A stretch of 64,000 nucleotides of DNA. It comes from Hoeflea_A sp965204935. Its GTDB lineage: Bacteria; Pseudomonadota; Alphaproteobacteria; Rhizobiales; Rhizobiaceae. The position numbers and the translations under genes are program-made. The DNA is taken from the NCBI RefSeq assembly GCF_965204935.1, contig NZ_CBDBFO010000002.1. One strand, 5' to 3'. Position 1 is the first letter of the stretch. Each line of letters starts with the position of its first letter. Positions 16,766-25,733 of this stretch are shown here, piece by piece. The notes below the pieces were generated by a model, which saw only the letters and a list, made by a program, of their open reading frames with translations, had not been told where the DNA came from and did no database searches.

Positions 16766-18016
16766 ATGTACGATTTTGCCATTGCCTGGGACTGGCTGTC
16801 CTTTGCCGCGCGCTGGCTGCACGTGATCACGGCGATCGCGTGGATCGGTTCGTCCTTTTATTTCATAGCGTTGGACCTTGGGCTGCGGCAACGGCCGGGA
16901 CTGCCAGAGGGGGCCTATGGCGAAGAATGGCAGGTGCATGGCGGCGGCTTCTATCACATCCAGAAATACCTGGTCGCGCCGGCAGAGATGCCGGAGCACC
17001 TGACCTGGTTCAAATGGGAATCCTACATGACGTGGATTTCCGGCTTCGCGCTGATGGCAATCGTCTATTATGCGGGCGCGGATCTTTATCTGATCGATCC
17101 GGCGGTGCTCGACATTTCCGCTCCTGTCGCCATCCTGATCTCGGTCGCTTCGCTTGCCCTCGGCTGGCTGGTCTACGACTTCGCCTGCAAGATGTTCCTC
17201 GGCAAGAGCGACACGGGCCTGATGATCTTTCTTTATGTCGTGCTCGTCGCCATGGCCTGGGGATACACGCATCTCTTTACCGGACGCGCCGCCTTCCTGC
17301 ATCTTGGTGCATTTACCGCAACCGTCATGTCGGCCAATGTCTTCATGGTGATCATCCCCAACCAGAAGATCGTCGTCGCCGACCTCATCGCCGGCCGAAA
17401 GCCGGACCCGAAATACGGCCAGATCGCCAAGCAGCGCTCGACGCACAACAACTACCTCACCCTGCCGGTGATCTTCCTGATGCTGTCGAACCACTATCCG
17501 CTGGCATTCGCGACGGAATTCAACTGGGTCATCGCGTCACTGGTCTTCCTGATGGGCGTCACCATCCGCCACTGGTTCAACACCCGCCATGCACGCAAAG
17601 GCAATCCGACCTGGACATGGCTGGCAACGGTGCTGCTTTTCATCGTCATCATGTGGCTCTCGACTGTGCCGAAGGTGCTGACCGGAGAGAGCGAAGCGGA
17701 AAATGCCACGGTCGCGCCCGCTTTCGAGCGCTTCGCAAGCAATGTGCATTTTGACGCGGCGAGGGAAATCGTCCTATCGCGCTGTTCCATGTGCCACGCA
17801 CCGGAACCGGTCTGGGAAGGGATCATCGTGCCGCCCAAGGGCGTGCTTCTGGAAAACGACGCCGAAATCGCCGCGCAGGCGCGCGATATATACCTGCAGG
17901 CCGGCCGCAGCCACGCCATGCCGCCCGCCAACATTACCCAAATGGAACCTTCAGAGCGCGCCATGCTGGTTGCCTGGTATGAAAGTTCGATCGCCGCCAA
18001 ACCGGAGCAGAATTAA
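16766..18016 (+). CDS. puuD: Membrane-bound urate oxidase (urate hydroxylase) PuuD with C-terminal cytochrome c domain
   Basis: Oxidises urate to 5-hydroxyisourate and feeds electrons to the respiratory chain instead of making peroxide. 416 residues. About eight membrane helices fill residues 10-315, including the family stretch WLHVITAIAWIGSSFYFIAL and conserved polar segments (NQKIVVADLIAGRKPDPKYG). The C-terminal part has a haem c site CSMCH (near residue 341). ATG 16766 has GGGGAAA upstream. The guaD GTG starts directly after its TAA. With hiuH and uraD nearby, the urate-to-allantoin route is complete. Confidence 0.93.
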   Translation: MYDFAIAWDWLSFAARWLHVITAIAWIGSSFYFIALDLGLRQRPGLPEGAYGEEWQVHGGGFYHIQKYLVAPAEMPEHLTWFKWESYMTWISGFALMAIVYYAGADLYLIDPAVLDISAPVAILISVASLALGWLVYDFACKMFLGKSDTGLMIFLYVVLVAMAWGYTHLFTGRAAFLHLGAFTATVMSANVFMVIIPNQKIVVADLIAGRKPDPKYGQIAKQRSTHNNYLTLPVIFLMLSNHYPLAFATEFNWVIASLVFLMGVTIRHWFNTRHARKGNPTWTWLATVLLFIVIMWLSTVPKVLTGESEAENATVAPAFERFASNVHFDAAREIVLSRCSMCHAPEPVWEGIIVPPKGVLLENDAEIAAQARDIYLQAGRSHAMPPANITQMEPSERAMLVAWYESSIAAKPEQN

Positions 18017-19324
18017 GTGACCGCAAGACTGATCAGAGGACGGCTGCTGTCGTTCAAGGACGCACCGAAAGGCATCGACGATACCGGTTCCTACACTTAC
18101 GAGGAAGACGGCGGCGTCCTGATGCAGGACGGCCATATCGTCGCTTCGGGCGACTACGGCACCGTCAAGGCGAAGGCACCCTCCGGCACGGTCGAGACGG
18201 ACCACCGGCCACATCTGATCATGCCCGGTTTCATCGACGCGCATATCCATTTTCCGCAGATGCAGGTCATCGGCTCCTATGCCGCCGCGCTGCTCGAATG
18301 GCTCAACAACTATACATTCGTCGAGGAGCAGCGGTTCTCCGATGCGGCCCACGCCGCGCGCATCGCCAAAGCCTATTTTGACGAGCTCGTGCGCCATGGC
18401 ACCACGACGGCTGTCACCTATTGCTCGGTTCACAAGACATCGGCCGACGCTTTTTTTGCCGAAAGCCACAAGCGCAACATGCGGATGATTGCCGGCAAGG
18501 TGATGATGGACCGCAACGCGCCGCCGGAGCTGCTGGACACGCCTCAAACCGGCTACGACGACACCAAGGCGGTGATCGACGAGTGGCACGGCAAGGGCCG
18601 TCAGCTCGTTGCCATCACGCCGCGGTTCGCCATTACGTCGACGCCGGAGCAGATGGAAATGGCCGGCACGCTGATGCGCGAGCATCCGGACCTGCATATG
18701 CAGACGCATCTTTCGGAGAACAAGGCCGAGATCGAATTCACCAAGGAACTCTATCCCTGGTCGAAGGATTACACCGACGTCTATGAGCGATACGGGCTGC
18801 TCGGTCCGACCAGCCTTTTCGGCCACTCGATCCACCTGAGCGACCGCGAGGCCGATGTGATGTCGGAGACAGGATCGGTCGCCGTGTTCTGCCCGACCTC
18901 CAATCTTTTCCTCGGCAGCGGCCTGTTCGACCTGAAGACGCTGGACGAGCGCAACAACCCCGTCCGCATCGCCGTTGCGACCGATGTCGGCGGTGGCACC
19001 AACTACTCGATGCTGCGCACGATCGACGAAGGTTACAAAGTGCTGCAGCTGCAGGGTCAGCGCATGACGCCGCTGGAGAGCTTCTACCGCATCACGCTCG
19101 GCAATGCCCGCGCGCTGTCAATGGAAGACAAGATCGGCGCGCTGGAGCCGGGTATGGAAGCCGATATCGTCGTGCTCGATGCCTCCGCGACGCCTGCAAT
19201 GGCCTTGAAGATGGAAGCCGTCACCACCCTGACGGAAGAGCTTTTCCTGCTTCAGACACTCGGCGATGACCGCGCAATTGTCGAAACCTATATCGCAGGC
19301 GAACCGGCTAAGAGCACGCTTTAA
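18017..19324 (+). CDS. guaD: Guanine deaminase
   Basis: Hydrolyses guanine to xanthine and ammonia, feeding xanthine dehydrogenase. 435 residues of the amidohydrolase fold: metal site HLIMPGFIDAHIHFPQMQ (about residue 65), SVHKTSADAFF, then MQTHLSENKAEIEF (about 235), FGHSIHLSD (about 275) and the aspartate in VATDVGGGTNYSML (about 320). The start is GTG 18017, immediately after the puuD stop, with GGAG 10 bases upstream. Co-transcribed with puuD and followed by a strong terminator. Confidence 0.94.
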   Translation: MTARLIRGRLLSFKDAPKGIDDTGSYTYEEDGGVLMQDGHIVASGDYGTVKAKAPSGTVETDHRPHLIMPGFIDAHIHFPQMQVIGSYAAALLEWLNNYTFVEEQRFSDAAHAARIAKAYFDELVRHGTTTAVTYCSVHKTSADAFFAESHKRNMRMIAGKVMMDRNAPPELLDTPQTGYDDTKAVIDEWHGKGRQLVAITPRFAITSTPEQMEMAGTLMREHPDLHMQTHLSENKAEIEFTKELYPWSKDYTDVYERYGLLGPTSLFGHSIHLSDREADVMSETGSVAVFCPTSNLFLGSGLFDLKTLDERNNPVRIAVATDVGGGTNYSMLRTIDEGYKVLQLQGQRMTPLESFYRITLGNARALSMEDKIGALEPGMEADIVVLDASATPAMALKMEAVTTLTEELFLLQTLGDDRAIVETYIAGEPAKSTL

Positions 19325-19346
19325 GCGCCGAAACTGTTCCCAAAGA

Positions 19347-19382
19347 AAAACCCGCCAAGGTATTGAAGCGTAGGCGGGTTTT
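19347..19382. terminator. Bidirectional intrinsic terminator between guaD and hiuH
   Basis: AAAACCCGCC (19347-19356) and GGCGGGTTTT (19373-19382) form a perfect 10-base stem with a 16-base loop, followed by more T on the plus strand and preceded by A, which gives T on the minus strand. It sits between two convergent operons and can serve both. Confidence 0.88.
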
Positions 19383-19401
19383 TTCCTGGTTGATTTGCCG
19401 G

Positions 19402-19764
19402 TTAACTGCCGCGATAGGTCGAATAACCGTATGGCGAGATCAGCAGCGGCACATGATAATGCGCGCCGTCATCCGCGATGCCGAAGCGGATCGGGATGAC
19501 ATCAAGGAAGGCCGGCTCCGGAACAGATACACCGCTTTGCCGCAGATAATCACCGGCGTGAAAGACCAGCTCATACTGCCCTTTCTTCAGATCGTCGCCG
19601 GAAAGCAGCGGTGCGTCGCAGCGGCCATCGTCATTGGTAACAACGGATTTGATATGCGTACGCGTCTCCCCGTCCATGGCGTAAAGATCAATGGAAAGGC
19701 CCGCCGCCGGATTGCCGGAGGCCGTGTCAAGGACGTGCGTCGTCAGGCGTCCGCTATCTGCCAT
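19402..19764 (-). CDS. hiuH: 5-hydroxyisourate hydrolase (transthyretin-like)
   Basis: Opens 5-hydroxyisourate, the PuuD product, to OHCU. 120 residues. N-terminal LTTHVLDTASGNPAAG carries the active-site histidine; RHxxY-like residues follow and the C-terminal tetrad YRGS is the family signature. I chose ATG 19764, with AAGGGG 6-7 bases before it, over an upstream codon at 19791 that lies inside the next gene. Last gene of the minus-strand ureide operon puuE-uraD-alc-allA-hiuH. Confidence 0.95.
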   Translation of the reverse strand: MADSGRLTTHVLDTASGNPAAGLSIDLYAMDGETRTHIKSVVTNDDGRCDAPLLSGDDLKKGQYELVFHAGDYLRQSGVSVPEPAFLDVIPIRFGIADDGAHYHVPLLISPYGYSTYRGS

Positions 19765-19778
19765 GGTATTGCCCCTTG

Positions 19779-20282
19779 CTACTTTGACCAATCCGCCCCT
19801 TCGATCACGAAGGGTTCGGGATAGGTGAATTCTTCAAGATTGCTGCCCTCGCCATCCCGGTCGACCACCAGGAATTCGCTAGGCTCGTTCAGCGCCATCA
19901 AAGGATGATGCCAGATATTGGCACGGTAGTTCACACCCTGGCGGCCATGCGCCAGAAAGACCTGCGGCCTGCCGGGCCTGCCGTCATCATCGGCCGCGGC
20001 GATAACCAGCCAGGGCCGGTTGTCGATCGGATAGAAGGCCTGGCTGCCGAGCGGATGGCGCTCCATCATCGTCACGCTGTACGGAAAACTGCGCGGCTGC
20101 CCACGAAACAGGCTGACGATGGCCGTGCCGTGCGGATCCAGTTCCGCATGGGCCAGCGCGTGGAACCGCTCCGTGGTGCCGTCATTGATCATGCACAGTT
20201 CCGCGCCCTCGGTCTCCAGAACCTCGCCAAAGGGAGCGAAGGCCTGCCGGCTCAGGGGTTGTACGGTCAGGACATCGGCCAT
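19779..20282 (-). CDS. allA: Ureidoglycolate lyase
   Basis: Splits ureidoglycolate to glyoxylate and urea, the last step of this pathway. 167 residues, the usual size. The family core is visible: PLSRQAFAPFGEVLET at the start, FRGQPRSFPYSVTMMERHPLGSQAF in the middle (the His-Pro-Leu-Gly-Ser-Gln signature) and VNYRANIWHHPLMAL near the end. I chose ATG 20282, one base after the stop of alc. The urea produced would need a urease or urea carboxylase encoded elsewhere. Confidence 0.94.
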   Translation of the reverse strand: MADVLTVQPLSRQAFAPFGEVLETEGAELCMINDGTTERFHALAHAELDPHGTAIVSLFRGQPRSFPYSVTMMERHPLGSQAFYPIDNRPWLVIAAADDDGRPGRPQVFLAHGRQGVNYRANIWHHPLMALNEPSEFLVVDRDGEGSNLEEFTYPEPFVIEGADWSK

Positions 20283-20283
20283 A

Positions 20284-21330
20284 TCAGGCCTTGTTGCCAT
20301 AGATGCGCAGCCGGCTTACGCCGCCATCCGGGTGGATATTGAAGCGCACATGGGTAAACGGGCCGGCATTTTCGATTGCGTCCAAGCCGAATTCATGGAT
20401 GTGGTCCATCTGCAGCTTCGTGCCCGACAGGATCGGTGTCCAATCGGCGGATGCCGCGATCTCGCTTTCTTCGAAACCGCCGGAATGGTCCGGAAGATAG
20501 GCCCCGAGAAGATCGCAGCTATCCGGATAATTGCCCTTGAAATGTGCGGTGTCGACGATCACCCGGCTGATGCTGCCGGCGTGGCCGAGTTTCAGGACAG
20601 ACCAGTCATGGCCGGGCCCCCGCCGCCGCGCCGTCTCCCAACCGTCGCCCATATTGACGCCACGACCCGGGCCGAGGAGCCGTTCCGGCGCGCCGAAATG
20701 GGCATCCGACCAGGCGAGCGCCCGCCCGCCATGGAAGACATAAGCGAGATCAACCTCCTGGTCCGCTTCGACCTTGCCCCAGTCGAAATGGGCCGCGCCG
20801 AAGACGCGCAGCCGCGCCACGCCGCCATCGGGATAGATGTGCAGGCGCAGATGCGTCCATACACGGCCACGCATCGCCGCGTCATCGATCGCGCGGAAAT
20901 GATGCTGGCCGGGTCCGAGATCCGTCGTGCCGAGGATTTCCACCCATTCGGACTGGTCATCCGGATCGCCATCTTCCATGAAGACGGCCTCGATGCTCGC
21001 CTGCGGCGGATAGTTGCCGGTAAAGTGGCTGGTATCGATATCTAATCCGAAGATGCGCCCAGGCATCGCCAGCTTGATGACGCCCCAGTCGTGGCCGGAA
21101 ACGCGCTTGCGGCGCGACTCCCAGCCGTCCATCCACTTGCCGTTGTCGTCATATTTGTCGGGGATGAACACCGCCGGCTCGTCGGACAGCATGCGTTCGA
21201 GCGGCGCAAAGAACTCATCCGTGGAATAGAGCGCCCTTGCGCCAAGCCGCGCAGAGGCAAGGTTGATGGCACCATTGGTGAATTCGGGCATCTCCGTGCC
21301 CAGATCGGATGATTTGACGATCTCGTTCAT
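20284..21330 (-). CDS. alc: Allantoicase
   Basis: Hydrolyses allantoate to ureidoglycolate and urea. 348 residues with the duplicated jelly-roll fold typical of the family: repeat 1 around GWESRRKRVSGHDWGVIKL and DIDTSHFTGNYPPQASIEA, repeat 2 around GWETARRRGPGHDWSVLKLG and IVDTAHFKGNYPDSCDL. The two repeats share the same phrase order, which shows the internal duplication directly. Spacing to uraD upstream is 3 bases and to allA downstream 1 base, so it is firmly within the operon. Confidence 0.95.
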   Translation of the reverse strand: MNEIVKSSDLGTEMPEFTNGAINLASARLGARALYSTDEFFAPLERMLSDEPAVFIPDKYDDNGKWMDGWESRRKRVSGHDWGVIKLAMPGRIFGLDIDTSHFTGNYPPQASIEAVFMEDGDPDDQSEWVEILGTTDLGPGQHHFRAIDDAAMRGRVWTHLRLHIYPDGGVARLRVFGAAHFDWGKVEADQEVDLAYVFHGGRALAWSDAHFGAPERLLGPGRGVNMGDGWETARRRGPGHDWSVLKLGHAGSISRVIVDTAHFKGNYPDSCDLLGAYLPDHSGGFEESEIAASADWTPILSGTKLQMDHIHEFGLDAIENAGPFTHVRFNIHPDGGVSRLRIYGNKA

Positions 21331-21333
21331 ATC

Positions 21334-21828
21334 CTACTCCGGCAATATCGCCTCAAGCCTCAGCTTGGCGATCTTTTCGACCTGCGTGCAGGCGGTCTGG
21401 AACTCTTCTTCCTCGCTGTTGGAAATGCGCTCGCGGAAGGCACCAAGGATGTCATCCTTTTTCAGGCCCTTCACGGCGATGATGAATGGAAAGCCGAAAC
21501 GGTTCATGTAGTCGGAGTTCAGACGTGTGAACTCAGTGTGCTCGTCGGCGCTCAGCCGGTCGAGTCCGGCACCGGCCTGCTCGGCTTTCGAATCCTCTGT
21601 CAGTTCGCCGGCTATGGCGAGCTTGCCGGCAAGGTCAGGGTGGGCGAGCAGCACATCGAGACGTTCGTCACGGCTTGCCTGACGGAAAATCGCACACAGT
21701 GCCGCGTGCACCGCACCGGCCCGCAACGGGTCGTAAACGGCACCTGAGTCAAAAGCGCGTTCCGCAATCCAGGGAGAATGCTCGAACACCCCGCCGCATT
21801 GGGCCAGAAATGCACTGCGTGCGGTCAT
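21334..21828 (-). CDS. uraD: OHCU decarboxylase
   Basis: Decarboxylates 2-oxo-4-hydroxy-4-carboxy-5-ureidoimidazoline to S-allantoin. 164 residues. The catalytic histidine lies in VLLAHPDLAGKLA (about residue 64); LTEDSKAEQAGAGLDRL and the C-terminal NRFGFPFIIAVKGLKKDDIL with an ISNSEEEEF stretch are family hallmarks. It overlaps the end of puuE by 4 bases (ATGA), indicating translational coupling. Confidence 0.95.
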   Translation of the reverse strand: MTARSAFLAQCGGVFEHSPWIAERAFDSGAVYDPLRAGAVHAALCAIFRQASRDERLDVLLAHPDLAGKLAIAGELTEDSKAEQAGAGLDRLSADEHTEFTRLNSDYMNRFGFPFIIAVKGLKKDDILGAFRERISNSEEEEFQTACTQVEKIAKLRLEAILPE

Positions 21829-22742
21829 GGCCTGCCTCCAGCCGGATGATGTTCGTGCCAGTGCCGCGCGATATCGATGCGCCGCGGCACCCAGACCTTT
21901 TCATGGGACGCCACATAGTCGAGGAAGCGGGCCAGCGCAGCCGCCCTGCCCGGCCGTCCGACCAGACGGCAGTGAAGTCCGACGGACATCATTTTCGGCG
22001 CGCCGGCCTCCCCCTCGGCATAAAGGACGTCGAAACTGTCCTTGAGATAGGCATAGAACTGGTCGCCGCTGTTAAAGCCCTGCGGCGTGGCAAAGCGCAT
22101 GTCGTTGGCGTCGAGCGTGTAGGGAATGATCAGATGCGGGCCGCCGGGGCCTTCCACCCAATAGGGCAAATCGTCGGCATAGGCATCGGAGGTGTAGAGA
22201 AAGCCACCCTCCTCGATCGACAGATCGATCGTATTGACCGAGCTGCGGCCGGTGTACCAGCCGAGCGGGCGCTCGCCCGTCACCTCGGTGTGGATGCGGA
22301 TCGCCTCGCGCATATGCTCAGCCTCTTCTTCGCGGCTGAAGTCACGGTATTCGATCCATTTGAGGCCATGCGAAGCAATTTCCCAGCCGGCTTCCTTCAT
22401 GCCGGCGACGGCTTCGGGGTTCCGTTCAAGCGCCGTTGCCACGGCGTAGACCGTGACCGGCATGTTACGGCCGGTGAACATGCGCCAGAGGCGCCAGAAG
22501 CCGGCGCGGGAGCCGTATTCGTAGATCGATTCCATGTTCATGTGGCGCTGGCCAGGCCACGGGGCGGCACCGACAATTTCGGACAGGAAGGCTTCGGATC
22601 CGGCATCGCCATGCAGGATATTGTTCTCGCCGCCTTCCTCGTAGTTGATCACGAACTGCACCGCCACATTGGCAGCGCCGGGCCATTTGGGGTCCGGTGT
22701 GTTGCGGCCGTAGCCGATCATGTCGCGCGGATAATCTGTCAC
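21825..22742 (-). CDS. puuE: Allantoinase of the polysaccharide-deacetylase family
   Basis: Hydrolyses allantoin to allantoate. 305 residues. It belongs to the PuuE type, unrelated to the amidohydrolase AllB: the start DMIGYGRNTPDPKWPGAANVA, the ENNILHGDAGSE segment, HMNMESIYEYGSRAGFWRLWR and EIASHGLKWIEY (metal-site region) are characteristic. First gene of the five-gene minus-strand operon; its start at 22742 faces a 199-base spacer that should contain the promoter. Confidence 0.95.
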   Translation of the reverse strand: MTDYPRDMIGYGRNTPDPKWPGAANVAVQFVINYEEGGENNILHGDAGSEAFLSEIVGAAPWPGQRHMNMESIYEYGSRAGFWRLWRMFTGRNMPVTVYAVATALERNPEAVAGMKEAGWEIASHGLKWIEYRDFSREEEAEHMREAIRIHTEVTGERPLGWYTGRSSVNTIDLSIEEGGFLYTSDAYADDLPYWVEGPGGPHLIIPYTLDANDMRFATPQGFNSGDQFYAYLKDSFDVLYAEGEAGAPKMMSVGLHCRLVGRPGRAAALARFLDYVASHEKVWVPRRIDIARHWHEHHPAGGRP

Positions 22743-22941
22743 CGCAACAGCTCCTCATTTTCGAGGCAACCGTAGCACCACTGTGGTGAAAACTCGACGC
22801 TCAACACCCCCCGCTTTTGTTGAAACTGTTTCACTGGCCACGCCGCCAGGGACCGCGCGTTCCGTCCGGACGCGCTTAACTTCTCTCTCAATAAGTATTT
22901 GTAATAATTATAATATTTTTACGATTTGGCGTGTCGCCCTT

Positions 22942-23844
22942 TCAAGTGTCGTTCGAACCGTTCAATGCTCCGGACGCCGGCAGGCGCGCCAGCAAAACGC
23001 CACCAGCAAGAACCAGCAGCGCGCCTGCGATCTGCATGGGTCCCAGGTTCTGATGAAAGGCAACGATGCCGAGGATTGCGGAAAACGGAATCGCGGCATA
23101 GCCGACCGGTACGACAATGACGGCATCGGCATTCTGGAAAGCCTTGATCCAGCAGAACTGCCCGAATAGCGCGAACGGTCCGATTGCGAGCAGCCAAATC
23201 AGCTCGTCGCCGTGCATCGGCCGCCAGACAAAAAACAACGGTCCAGCAAGCATCAGAACCGCCAACAGGTTCACGTAAAGCATAATCGTGAGCGGCCGGT
23301 CACGACCGGTCAGCAACTTGATGAAAAAGAGTTCTGCCCCCGACAGGAATGCGCCCGTGACGGCAATTGTGATCCCAACAATGTTCGAGCCGTCCGATCC
23401 AGTGTGCGTCTGGGCGCGCACGATCAGCATGGCGCCTAGCAGACATGTCATCGCGGCGAACCAGTGCATCGGACCGGCCCGCTCCTTCAAGAGCACGATG
23501 GCAAGCAGCATGGCAATGACGCCGTTGGTCAGAAAGATCGAAATCGCATCTTCATAAGCTATGAACAACGGCGCCGAAATAATGCAGATTTCCCCCGAGA
23601 CACCGCTGACCGCGCGTGCAAGGTGGAGGCCGGGTATTTCGCTCTTGACCGGCGCGAAACCCCGGTGGATCCACAAAACCGCAGCGCTGATCAGGACCGC
23701 CGCGCCGAAGTAGCGCATGAAAACGATCTGGACGGCGTCGACCCTGGCACCAACGAAATCGGCCGAGGCGAAAACGAAGGTGAAGATCAGGACCGCAAGC
23801 AGCGTCCACAAAAGTGCCCTGATTGTCGAAAGGTTGAGTTCCAA
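22942..23844 (-). CDS. DMT-family (EamA) membrane transporter
   Basis: 300 residues with about ten hydrophobic helices arranged as two EamA repeats; the first begins near LLWTLLAVLIFTFVFASADF and the second near ITIAVTGAFLSGAELFF. Members export or import small metabolites; the substrate is not predictable. It stands alone, 199 bases from puuE and 106 bases from phnN, so a link to either pathway is uncertain. Confidence 0.85.
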   Translation of the reverse strand: MELNLSTIRALLWTLLAVLIFTFVFASADFVGARVDAVQIVFMRYFGAAVLISAAVLWIHRGFAPVKSEIPGLHLARAVSGVSGEICIISAPLFIAYEDAISIFLTNGVIAMLLAIVLLKERAGPMHWFAAMTCLLGAMLIVRAQTHTGSDGSNIVGITIAVTGAFLSGAELFFIKLLTGRDRPLTIMLYVNLLAVLMLAGPLFFVWRPMHGDELIWLLAIGPFALFGQFCWIKAFQNADAVIVVPVGYAAIPFSAILGIVAFHQNLGPMQIAGALLVLAGGVLLARLPASGALNGSNDT

Positions 23845-23950
23845 AACATCCAGCCTGATTCAGCCAAGATCCGCCCGGTCGGATGAATCGTTTGGCAACG
23901 CCGAGGGAAATGCAAATTCCTGGAAAGGTCAATGACCGGAAAACGGCCGG

Positions 23951-24559
23951 TCAGGCGCGCCGCGGCCCGGCGGAAGCGTTCAAGATGGCGTCGACCAGCG
24001 CGCTTCCGGCCGTTTCAATTTCACCGCTGTTGTCGACGATCACGGCACCGGGCCAATCGACCTTGAGATTGGCGCTGCGCGCCAGTCGTTCGAGGATCTC
24101 ATCCTCGCTCTCGCGACCCCGCAAAGCCAGCCGCCTGGCAAGAACGTCCGGTGACGCGGTGATATTGATAACAACGAAATTCGCATAGTGCTCGCTGAGA
24201 CCCTGCAGGACCGCGCGTGAGCCGTTGCAAACCGCGCAGTGGCCGGCCCGGATACGCGTGTCGATTTCGATCGGAAGACCGTATCTCAAACCGTGCGCCG
24301 GCCAGTGAAATGCGAACTTTCCCTGCTGCAACTGCGTTTCGAAGGCCTCCGTCGTCGCCGGAATGTGATTTTCGGTGGCCCCGTCCGCCGGCCGCGTAAT
24401 GACCCGCCTGACGAAGAAGACGTCGTCACGTTCGGCAAGCGATTCTCTGGCGAAGTTCAACAGCGTGTCCTTGCCGGCACCGCTCGGACCGACAACGGCA
24501 ACGAAGGCGCCGCCTTCGACAGGCAAGCCGTTCGACCTGCCTTCACGTGTATCAGCCAT
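23951..24559 (-). CDS. phnN: Ribose 1,5-bisphosphate phosphokinase
   Basis: Phosphorylates ribose 1,5-bisphosphate to PRPP at the end of the C-P lyase pathway. 202 residues. The P-loop is VVGPSGAGKDTLL near residue 25; FVRRVITRP and the guanylate-kinase-like HWPAHGLRYGLP segment follow. I chose ATG 24559, 8 bases after the phnM stop, because it precedes the P-loop by the usual distance; earlier in-frame codons lie inside phnM. Last gene of the phnCDE1E2 arm. Confidence 0.92.
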   Translation of the reverse strand: MADTREGRSNGLPVEGGAFVAVVGPSGAGKDTLLNFARESLAERDDVFFVRRVITRPADGATENHIPATTEAFETQLQQGKFAFHWPAHGLRYGLPIEIDTRIRAGHCAVCNGSRAVLQGLSEHYANFVVINITASPDVLARRLALRGRESEDEILERLARSANLKVDWPGAVIVDNSGEIETAGSALVDAILNASAGPRRA

Positions 24560-24567
24560 GGAAACCA

Positions 24568-25707
24568 CTATGCCACCCGGCGGCCTTCGCGCCAGACGGT
24601 TCGAACAATCGGCACGTGGTGGTCGACGCTGACGCACACCAAATCCCCGCGCTTGCCGATGGCGATCTCGCCACGGTCGTCAAGCCCGCAGGATTCGGCC
24701 GGGTTCTTTGACACCATGCAGATGGCCTCCGGCAGGCTGATGCTGTCAACACGCTCGCCGAGACCAAAAGCCGACTGGATCAGGCTGAAGGGGATATAGT
24801 CGGATGACAGAATATCCAGAAGCCCGTTCTCGGCCAGTTCCTGCGCCGCGATATTGCCCGAGTGGGAGCCGCCGCGAACGACATTCGGCGCCCCCATCAA
24901 AACGGCCAGGCCAGCCTCCTTGGACGCCTTCGCCGCCTCGAATGTGGTCGGAAACTCGGCCACTTCAATGCCTTGCGCGACCGCTTCGTCGACATGTTCG
25001 AGCGTCGCATCGTCATGGCTTGCCAGCACGATGCCGCGGTCCTTGCAGGCCTCGGATATGGCCTGGCGGTTGCGATCCGAATTGGCTTCGGAATCTGCGA
25101 TCCGCTTGGCGCAGAATGCCTTGAAATCCTCATCGGACATCTTCAGCTTGCCTTGGTAATAAGTGCTGTAGGCCTCGATGTTCCGGAACTGGCGCTGGCC
25201 GGGGGAATGGTCCATCAGCGAAGCAAGCCTTACACTGTCGTCGCTCTCAAAGACCTGAAAGCCATCAAAACAATCGGCCGCCGAGACCTCGCAGCGCAAG
25301 TGCAGGAAATGGTCGGCGCGCAGGCGATCGTTTCTGCAACCGTCGTCGATCGCATCGGCCAGCTTGCGCATGTCCCTGGCCGACAGGTCGGCATCCTCAT
25401 CCATGCCGATACGCAAAGCATCGAAAACCGTCGTGATGCCGGAGGAACAGATCTGCGCATCGTGGGCGAGGACTGCAGCGAAAGGGTTCCAGCGGACCTT
25501 CGGACGCGGCGCATAGTGGCCTTCAAGATGGTCGGTGTGGAGTTCCACGAGGCCCGGAATCACATAGTCGCCTTCCATGTCCTCGGCGGACGGGAGGGAT
25601 GTGGAACCGCCAATGTCGGCGATGCGGCCGGCGCGCACGACAACAGTGCCGTGGACGATTTCGTCCTTCAATACGATCCTGGCGTTCTTGAGTATCAGCT
25701 CGGACAT
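24568..25707 (-). CDS. phnM: Alpha-D-ribose 1-methylphosphonate 5-triphosphate diphosphatase
   Basis: Removes pyrophosphate from ribose 1-methylphosphonate 5-triphosphate to give the C-P lyase substrate. 379 residues of the amidohydrolase fold: VIPGLVELHTDHLEGHYAPRP carries the metal histidines (about residue 55), later VLASHDDATLEHVDEAV and APNVVRGGSHSGN (about 290). I chose ATG 25707, preceded by AGGAAAAG and giving the family N-terminus. An alternative ATG at 25737 overlaps the upstream stop as ATGA and cannot be ruled out. Confidence 0.93.
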   Translation of the reverse strand: MSELILKNARIVLKDEIVHGTVVVRAGRIADIGGSTSLPSAEDMEGDYVIPGLVELHTDHLEGHYAPRPKVRWNPFAAVLAHDAQICSSGITTVFDALRIGMDEDADLSARDMRKLADAIDDGCRNDRLRADHFLHLRCEVSAADCFDGFQVFESDDSVRLASLMDHSPGQRQFRNIEAYSTYYQGKLKMSDEDFKAFCAKRIADSEANSDRNRQAISEACKDRGIVLASHDDATLEHVDEAVAQGIEVAEFPTTFEAAKASKEAGLAVLMGAPNVVRGGSHSGNIAAQELAENGLLDILSSDYIPFSLIQSAFGLGERVDSISLPEAICMVSKNPAESCGLDDRGEIAIGKRGDLVCVSVDHHVPIVRTVWREGRRVA

Positions 25708-25733
25708 CTTTTCCTGCGTTCTTGTCGTACGTC

